A DNA stretch of 56,639 nucleotides from Lactonifactor sp. BIOML-A5 (GTDB taxonomy: Bacteria > Bacillota > Clostridia > Lachnospirales > Lachnospiraceae). The notes beneath the pieces are model-generated. The model saw nothing but the letters and a program-made list of their open reading frames with translations. It was not told the DNA's origin and searched no databases. The stretch lies in contig NZ_WKYV01000028.1 of NCBI RefSeq assembly GCF_009677585.1, positions 1 to 56,639 on the forward strand, in the 5' to 3' direction. Below are positions 51,911 to 56,639 of the stretch, one piece after another (position 1 is the stretch's first letter; each line of letters begins with the position of its first letter). The position numbers were made by a program, and so were the translations under genes.

Positions 51911-54253
51911 TTATTTAATCTCTGCTGTCTCTATAATAAATTTAACATTACCATCCATTTGATCCGAGATGCCTGAGAATGATTGATACCTCTCTCCTTC
52001 ATCCATAACTGCATCGATACGATCTTTTAATGTCTGAATATCTCCATCAAACACTTCTGATAGTTTCTGAATACCAGTCTCATCAAACTCTTTCATTCCA
52101 TCCGCCAAATCTCTGGATCCATCCGCCAGCTGTTTGACACCAGAGGTCAGCTGTTCACTTCCATCCATCAGTCGGCTGCCTCCATTCTGCAGTGTATTTG
52201 TGCCCGAGGACAGAGCTTGCGCACCGTTGTTTAAGGCACTGTTATTTCCTGTCAGTTCTTTTACACCGCTGATTAAATCGCCTGATCCCGCAAGCAAATC
52301 CGATGCTCCTTTATTAAGCTCCCCATTATAGGAAGAAAGCTCATCTGCCCCGGATTTCAGACTGTTGATGCCCGTTCTCAATGATCCTGCCGATGCATTC
52401 AGAGTATTGCTTCCCTCTGCAACCTTATCCATTATATTCTTCATAGCCTTACTGCCTTCAACAACTGATTCTATGCCGGAATGCACGCTTGCCGCACCCT
52501 GATAAAGATCGCTGTTTTCCCCGGTAGCCTCAACCAACTGATGAATATAGCCCTTCAGGGTATCCAGATCCGAAGTTCCCGAAGTACCTCCTGCTGCACT
52601 CTGAAGTTGTGTTAACAGGATTGTTTCAGTATCTACATTCTCCTGCAGCCTGTGAATACAGTCTTCTAACTGTCCATAATAAGCCTGGAAGGTATCACCT
52701 AAACCAGCCCTGTCTGCCAATCCTTTATAATCACCGGCCACATCCTGTACGCCCTTAAGTATTTCTAAAACAGCACTGTCGTTTGTTAGAGAGGTCTTAA
52801 CACCAGACACAACAGAACGCAGCAGTGTCTGCACATCTGCAGCCGAAGCGCCGGAATCCAAAACGGATTCAATAGCTTTTAGCGTACTGTTAACCGTTCC
52901 AATCCCCTCTGCAACAGAAGAGCTTCCCTGCAGTAAAGCCTGGGTTTTCTGTTCATCTGTAAGAGAGTCCAGACCAGACTTTACCCCCTGGATCCCTTGA
53001 TTCAGATTACTTACAGCTCCAGGCAGTTCCTTTGTCCCAGCGGCCAGTTCTTCTACCCCCGATGCAAGACTTTCCTCTCCTGCAGTATAAGTCCGGATTC
53101 CCTCTGCAAGCTGGGATGCCCCTGCAGTATAGGCGGTGACCCCGCCTGCAAGTGCTGCTGCCCCTGCAGTATAATCTCCAACTCCGGAAGCAAGCGCTTC
53201 TGCTCCATCATGAAGTTCCCCAATTCCGCTGTTTAAAGTATGGATCCCATCTCCGAACTCTCCAGTCTTATCCTGCAGAGCGGAAATACCATCCTTAAGC
53301 GTCCCGGAACCATCTACCAGCCGGTTAGAAGCGTCTGACAGCTCTTTCATAGAATCCTGTAAATCTTCAAAGCTGTTAATATCATCAAACCCCAGTTCTC
53401 CAAGCATATCAGAGGATGCTAAGGTAAGAGTAGGGCCCATAGTAAAATCAGTAACATCTGCTGTTATTGTCAGGGATTCCGGAATCTTAAAATCTGTATC
53501 CTCTGTGTCCGGTTCCTTTAGATCTAAACTTTGCTTTAAACCTGGAAAGGCAACTCCAATAACAATATCTCTGCTTGCATCAGAGATTACTTTTCCATGA
53601 TCTATCTGAACGTTCGTAAAATTATCTGTGGGAAGAAACATCCCCGTGACCATCACAAAAGGCGTATAGACCTCCGTATCCTTATCCTGTATTTTTACAG
53701 TATTCCTGGAATGGTTGGTATACTGAATATTCATTTCCAGACTGCCTGACTTTCCGGCAAGCTCCTTTACGTCTACTTCTTTTCCATTTAATTTATAAGT
53801 TATATTTACACTTACAGGAAGAGATTTCTTTGTTTTACCCTGATAATAGATATCCGTTCCCTTAGTCTTCCAGGTTAATTTCTGCCCTTCTTTTTGGAAC
53901 TTCTCATCGCCCTTCACATTTTTAATATCTGTCAGCTCTGACTGATCCTCCAGCTCATGTACCGTTCCTGCATTTTTCATCCAGTCAGACACAATAATCT
54001 CTTCAACATTTCCCTCAGCATCAGCAGTAACATATACAGACTCATCTTTTGACAGTGTCCCGCATGGAGCTGGGGCACTCTTATTCGCTACCTGCTCCGT
54101 TATACTTCTCAGCTCCTCTGCCTCCTGGGATGCTTCTTCCTTCTTAGCTGCATCTGCTTTCTGGCTGTCTGCAAACAGATACGTGCATCCAACTACTGCT
54201 ATCATACCCACCGCAGTTACTGCGGCTGCCTTTTTTCTCCATCCTTTTTTCAT
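51911..54253 (-). CDS. Exported heptad-repeat protein paired with an MMPL exporter
   Basis: A 780-residue protein with an N-terminal signal or anchor (about 8-30), a beta-rich region (about 60-300), then a long helical part with many L-x-x-G heptads (D-G-I-x-x-L, S-G-x-x-x-L), forming a probable coiled coil. The heptads resemble YhgE/Pip-like proteins, but I see no C-terminal membrane block. The frame starts five codons earlier, adjacent to the MMPL stop; ATG at 54253 has GGGAGGG. It probably forms an extracytoplasmic complex with the exporter. Confidence 0.75.
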   Translation of the reverse strand: MKKGWRKKAAAVTAVGMIAVVGCTYLFADSQKADAAKKEEASQEAEELRSITEQVANKSAPAPCGTLSKDESVYVTADAEGNVEEIIVSDWMKNAGTVHELEDQSELTDIKNVKGDEKFQKEGQKLTWKTKGTDIYYQGKTKKSLPVSVNITYKLNGKEVDVKELAGKSGSLEMNIQYTNHSRNTVKIQDKDTEVYTPFVMVTGMFLPTDNFTNVQIDHGKVISDASRDIVIGVAFPGLKQSLDLKEPDTEDTDFKIPESLTITADVTDFTMGPTLTLASSDMLGELGFDDINSFEDLQDSMKELSDASNRLVDGSGTLKDGISALQDKTGEFGDGIHTLNSGIGELHDGAEALASGVGDYTAGAAALAGGVTAYTAGASQLAEGIRTYTAGEESLASGVEELAAGTKELPGAVSNLNQGIQGVKSGLDSLTDEQKTQALLQGSSSVAEGIGTVNSTLKAIESVLDSGASAADVQTLLRSVVSGVKTSLTNDSAVLEILKGVQDVAGDYKGLADRAGLGDTFQAYYGQLEDCIHRLQENVDTETILLTQLQSAAGGTSGTSDLDTLKGYIHQLVEATGENSDLYQGAASVHSGIESVVEGSKAMKNIMDKVAEGSNTLNASAGSLRTGINSLKSGADELSSYNGELNKGASDLLAGSGDLISGVKELTGNNSALNNGAQALSSGTNTLQNGGSRLMDGSEQLTSGVKQLADGSRDLADGMKEFDETGIQKLSEVFDGDIQTLKDRIDAVMDEGERYQSFSGISDQMDGNVKFIIETAEIK

Positions 54254-54268
54254 AACAATCCCTCCCAC

Positions 54269-56374
54269 TTATTGAACGAAACTTTCATTTGTTTTTACCT
54301 TATGTTTTTTCGGAACAAATCCAATAGAAGTCCTGCAGATTACAGGATCCAAGATCATAAACATAGCAGGTAGCACAAAAAGTACCACAACTGTACTTAT
54401 AATAGCTCCCCTGGACAGCAGTGTACAGATGGAACTTATCATATCAATCTTTGAATACAGTCCGACTCCAAAAGTAGCTGCAAAAAAGCTGCATCCACTG
54501 ATTAAGATAGATTTCATGGAAGTCTTATGAGCTATAGAAATAGCCTCTTTCTTAGACCTGCCAAGCCCACGTTCCTTCTGGTAACGGCTGGTCATCAAAA
54601 TAGCATAATCCACGGTAGCTCCCAACTGAATCGTTCCAATTACAATACTGGCTACAAAAGGAAGCGTAATCCCACTGTAATAGGGAATAGCCATATTTAC
54701 ACAAATAGCAAATTCAATAACTGCAACCAGGATTACCGGCAGAGAAATTGATTTGAATACCAGCAGAATAATCAGAAAAATAGCTGCAACCGAAGCAATA
54801 TTAACATTTTTCAAATCCACATCCGTAACATCTGCTAGATCCTTTGTAAGGGGCGCCTCACCGATAACCATAGATTGAGGACTGTAAGTCTTAACGATCT
54901 TATCAATCTGAGCAATCTGGTTATTCACCTCATCTGTTGCCGCCTTATAGTCAGAGCAAACAAACGCCACTTCGTAATCATCACTCTGAAGCATCTTCCT
55001 AACATCCTCGGGAATAATAGAAGAAGGAATTCCGGGCCCTATGAGAGAATCCATCCCGATTTCCCATTTCACACCGTCAACTTTATCGATGGCTTCCAGC
55101 ATCTCCGTTTTTTCTTTGGCCTCCATGCCATTTTTCATAAGTACCATATGGACCGTATTCATATGGAAATCATCTTCCAGCTTGGTGTTCGCAACTGCAC
55201 TGGGGAGTGTAGCCGGGAGACATTTGTCTATGTTATAGTAAACCTCTGTATGGCTGTTGCCGTAAACAGCAGGAAACAGCAGAAGAATAAATATTGCCAG
55301 CCAGGCTTTATAATGTCTGGTAATAAATCCGGATATCTTATCAAGATTCGGAATAATTGCTTTATGCTTTGTCTTTTCTATGGCCTTGTCAAAGGTAAGA
55401 ATCATAGCAGGGAGCAGAGTAACACAGCAGATTACACCGATTACTACCCCCTTAGCCATTACAATACCGATATCCCTTCCCAATGTAAATGTCATAAAGC
55501 ACAGAGCTGCAAAACCGGCAATAGTTGTTACAGAACTTCCGACGACAGATTTAAAAGTATTTGAGATGGCATGAGCCATGGCCCTCTGTTTATCATTTTC
55601 AAATCGTATCTTATTATCCTCATAGCTGTTCAGAAGAAAGATGGAATAGTCCATAGTAACACCCAACTGGAGAATAGCAGTCAGTGCCTTTGTCAGATAA
55701 GATATCTCTCCAAGAAATATATTGCTTCCCAGATTGTATAAAATAGCAACCCCAATTCCGGTAAGAAATAATACCGGAACAACCAGGGAGTCCATGGTAA
55801 GACACAAAACCAGGAGCGAAAGAACTGCCGCGATCACTACATAGATAGGCATTTCCTGAAGAGACAGATTTTTTATATCCGTCACAACACCGGTCATACC
55901 GCTGATAAAGCACTGTTTTCCTACTGTATTTCTCATAGCACTTACTGCATCCATAGCTTCATCAGAAGACGTTGTATTATCAAACAGAGCAACCATCATG
56001 GTAGCATCCCCATTAAAAAAGCTTTCCTTAAGTTCAGAGGGAAGCATTTCAACCGGAACACTAATATCCACTGCACTGTCATACCAGAGTACATCCTTTA
56101 CGTGATCAATTTCCTTAATCTCCTCTTTTAGTCTCCGGACATCCTTCATCTCCATATCTTCCACTACAACCATGGAAAAAGCACCCATTCCAAATTCATC
56201 CACCAGTATATCCTGACCGGAAACTGTCTCCAGTGAATCAGGAAGATAACTCAGAATATCGTAGTTAATTCGTGTTTTAGATATCCCTATGAGAGAAGGA
56301 ATAATCAGCAGAATCCCGATTACCATAATCAATCTTCTGTGTCTTGCAATCCACTTGCCAATTTTGATTGTCAT
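54269..56374 (-). CDS. MMPL/RND family exporter
   Basis: A 701-residue membrane protein with two repeats, each of one helix, a large extracellular domain and five clustered helices (about 185-330 and 530-680). M-D-Y-S-I-F-L near 245 and V-D-Y-A-I-L-M near 590 carry the conserved Asp-Tyr pairs of proton relays. The family exports lipids or hydrophobic drugs. It is the first gene of a two-gene operon behind a TetR-like operator promoter. Confidence 0.93.
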   Translation of the reverse strand: MTIKIGKWIARHRRLIMVIGILLIIPSLIGISKTRINYDILSYLPDSLETVSGQDILVDEFGMGAFSMVVVEDMEMKDVRRLKEEIKEIDHVKDVLWYDSAVDISVPVEMLPSELKESFFNGDATMMVALFDNTTSSDEAMDAVSAMRNTVGKQCFISGMTGVVTDIKNLSLQEMPIYVVIAAVLSLLVLCLTMDSLVVPVLFLTGIGVAILYNLGSNIFLGEISYLTKALTAILQLGVTMDYSIFLLNSYEDNKIRFENDKQRAMAHAISNTFKSVVGSSVTTIAGFAALCFMTFTLGRDIGIVMAKGVVIGVICCVTLLPAMILTFDKAIEKTKHKAIIPNLDKISGFITRHYKAWLAIFILLLFPAVYGNSHTEVYYNIDKCLPATLPSAVANTKLEDDFHMNTVHMVLMKNGMEAKEKTEMLEAIDKVDGVKWEIGMDSLIGPGIPSSIIPEDVRKMLQSDDYEVAFVCSDYKAATDEVNNQIAQIDKIVKTYSPQSMVIGEAPLTKDLADVTDVDLKNVNIASVAAIFLIILLVFKSISLPVILVAVIEFAICVNMAIPYYSGITLPFVASIVIGTIQLGATVDYAILMTSRYQKERGLGRSKKEAISIAHKTSMKSILISGCSFFAATFGVGLYSKIDMISSICTLLSRGAIISTVVVLFVLPAMFMILDPVICRTSIGFVPKKHKVKTNESFVQ

Positions 56375-56430
56375 AATAATTGCTCACTCCTCTTTTTCAA
56401 TGTCTGCATCCCCTTTAATCATTTTATTAA

Positions 56431-56443
56431 TGACCAGTAGTCA
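56431..56443. promoter_or_regulatory. TetR-like operator, downstream copy
   Basis: TGACCAGTAGTCA, an inverted repeat of TGAC around a 5-base centre. It is identical to the copy at 56476 and lies about 30 bases past the -10 of the exporter promoter. Confidence 0.75.
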
Positions 56444-56460
56444 TTTATTTATCAATACTC

Positions 56461-56489
56461 GTTATACATCAAAAATGACCAGTAGTCAA
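56461..56489 (-). promoter_or_regulatory. MMPL operon promoter with overlapping operator
   Basis: The minus strand reads TTGACT, 17 bases, TATAAC. The second TGACCAGTAGTCA copy (56476-56488) covers the -35, so a bound repressor would block polymerase. The regulator gene is not in the window. Confidence 0.82.
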
Positions 56490-56577
56490 TATATTAAAAT
56501 TATTTTATATAATTTTAATATATTGACTCAGACTGTAGACAAAGTCCGAGGACAAGTGCCTAGGATTTTCTTCGCCA

Positions 56578-56630
56578 TTGAGCCAGAAAAGTCAGCACTT
56601 ACAAGACTTTGAGGCTCTTTTTTGGTATAA
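56578..56630 (+). terminator. Possible terminator followed by an extended -10 at the window edge
   Basis: GAGCC and AAAGTC pair with GACTTT and GGCTC, followed by TTTTTT. Right after lies TTGGTATAAT (56621-56630), an extended -10 box pointing off the window. The stretch 56490-56577 shows nothing else. Confidence 0.4.
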
Positions 56631-56639
56631 TAGATGTAT

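Overview
The window looks like chromosomal DNA of a gut-type Clostridia, most likely Lachnospiraceae. The reasons are low-to-mid GC, strong AGGAGG-type ribosome binding sites, a T-box in front of ileS, YesM/YesN two-component genes, choline-binding-type cell-wall repeats on secreted proteins, and a ferredoxin-dependent 2-oxoacid fermentation set. The family assignment is inference; no rRNA lies in the window. There is no phage, integrase, transposase or CRISPR array.

Layout. (a) 0.2-10.7 kb, minus strand: a 1735-residue secreted beta-L-arabinofuranosidase-like enzyme (GH127/GH146 type) with cell-wall-binding repeats. Behind it is an operon of an orphan receiver protein, a YesM-type histidine kinase, a YesN-type AraC regulator and a sugar-binding lipoprotein. 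(b) 10.7-14.8 kb: an HTH remnant, an unexplained structured intergenic stretch, a DUF1002 protein, a ROK regulator and rsmA. (c) 14.8-28 kb: housekeeping genes, namely a TPR/ATPase fusion, glgP, T-box-controlled ileS, a D-Ala-D-Ala carboxypeptidase, a DEDDh exonuclease and a xanthine/uracil permease. (d) 28.2-31.4 kb, plus strand: a redox module (Rrf2 regulator, FAD/NAD disulfide oxidoreductase, CcdA-TlpA fusion). (e) 31.5-33 kb: an esterase and a YedK/HMCES-type protein.

(f) 33.1-38.2 kb is the most unusual part. A promoter, a cobalamin-type riboswitch with an intrinsic terminator, a metal-chelate/corrinoid ABC importer (binding protein, permease, ATPase), a NifH-like iron protein and a short NifD-like protein form one run of overlapping genes. 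The iron protein keeps both cluster cysteines at residues 97 and 132, and the NifD-like protein has only 317 residues. No other nif gene is present. I infer a corrinoid- or tetrapyrrole-linked nitrogenase-like reductase that acts on, or works with, the imported ligand.

(g) 38.2-40.1 kb: a LysR regulator and a second choline-binding-repeat protein. (h) 40.3-50.5 kb: an amino-acid fermentation island. It holds an NSS-family Na+ symporter, a C-terminally truncated MFS protein, phosphate butyryltransferase, butyrate kinase, an IclR regulator, a four-subunit 2-oxoacid:ferredoxin oxidoreductase and a Glu/Leu/Phe/Val-type dehydrogenase. Together these give uptake, deamination, oxidative decarboxylation to acyl-CoA, acyl phosphate and ATP. 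Three near-identical TGGAAC-nnn-GTTCTA palindromes tie both sides together, two of them just downstream of well-formed promoters, and they are probably the IclR operators. (i) 50.6-56.6 kb: an EamA transporter, tRNA-Arg(CCT), and an MMPL/RND exporter with a secreted heptad-repeat partner behind a promoter carrying two TetR-like operators.

A dispersed ~80-bp element with a 32-bp palindrome occurs three times (23565, 39203, 51512): in the ileS leader, between two convergent genes, and running into the 3' end of the EamA gene.
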